Position numbers and translations under genes: made by a program | Part shown: piece after piece, positions 5,005 through 5,014 of the stretch | Layout of the letters: the number at the start of each line of letters is the position of its first letter | Position numbering within the stretch: position 1 is the stretch's first letter | Assembly (NCBI GenBank): GCA_026389695.1 | Contig: JAPLHI010000128.1 | Span: forward strand, 1 to 5,014 | DNA: 5,014 nucleotides | From: Chloroflexota bacterium | GTDB taxonomy: Bacteria > Chloroflexota > Dehalococcoidia > GIF9 > UBA5629 | Direction of reading: 5' to 3' | The notes under the pieces: model-generated | Seen by the model: only the letters and a program-made list of their open reading frames with translations | Told to the model about the DNA's origin: nothing | Databases searched by the model: none

Positions 5005-5014
5005 AATGTCATAG
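5005..5014. repeat. Right copy of the 10-bp direct repeat, at the window edge
   Basis: AATGTCATAG, identical to 4643-4652. It may be the first bases of another repeat arm cut off by the window end. Confidence 0.35.

Noticed and set aside
4679..5014. CRISPR array
   Set aside because: The repeat period is 121 bp, the units are near-identical over their whole length including the 'spacers', and each carries long inverted arms. This does not fit 24-40-bp repeats with unique spacers.
4643..5014. Insertion sequence
   Set aside because: The region contains no transposase reading frame, and the inverted repeats are internal and multiple, not single termini.

Overview
The window looks like a conserved bacterial housekeeping segment. 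All recognisable genes lie on the minus strand. In transcription order (right to left) they are: a crotonase-fold acyl-CoA enzyme (3782-4588), ribosomal protein S21 (rpsU, 3489-3671), a GatB/YqeY-domain protein (3037-3486), the glutaminase subunit of FGAM synthase (purQ, 2226-2912) and its synthetase subunit (purL, 44-2239). A possible further gene start lies at the extreme left edge (1-22). The right end (about 4643-5014) has no gene and is filled with REP-like inverted repeats, part of them in a 121-bp tandem array.

Organism: the small (about 730-residue) PurL with a separate PurQ, the rpsU-yqeY pairing, frequent GTG/TTG starts with clear Shine-Dalgarno sequences, moderate GC and the look of the PurL and S21 proteins fit a Chloroflexota bacterium, perhaps Dehalococcoidia. 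This is a judgement from remembered family resemblance, not from a search. The REP-like repeats fit an ordinary chromosome; I see no plasmid, phage, transposase or CRISPR signal.

Layout and regulation: a near-consensus sigma-70-type promoter (TTGACA, 17 bp, TAAAAT; 3742-3770) sits just after the crotonase stop codon and drives rpsU-yqeY, which are 2 nt apart. The 115-nt gap between yqeY and purQ holds a 15-bp perfect palindrome over the yqeY stop, a weak extended -10 candidate, and a hairpin plus T-run that looks like an intrinsic terminator only about 18 nt before purQ. It either ends the rpsU-yqeY transcript or attenuates purQL. purQ and purL overlap by 14 nt and are probably translationally coupled. 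The two proteins, with a PurS not encoded here, would form FGAM synthase, step four of de novo purine synthesis.

I did not find a convincing undescribed system. The points most worth a second look are the repeat array, the crotonase that lacks both classical hydratase glutamates, and the terminator/palindrome arrangement in front of purQL.
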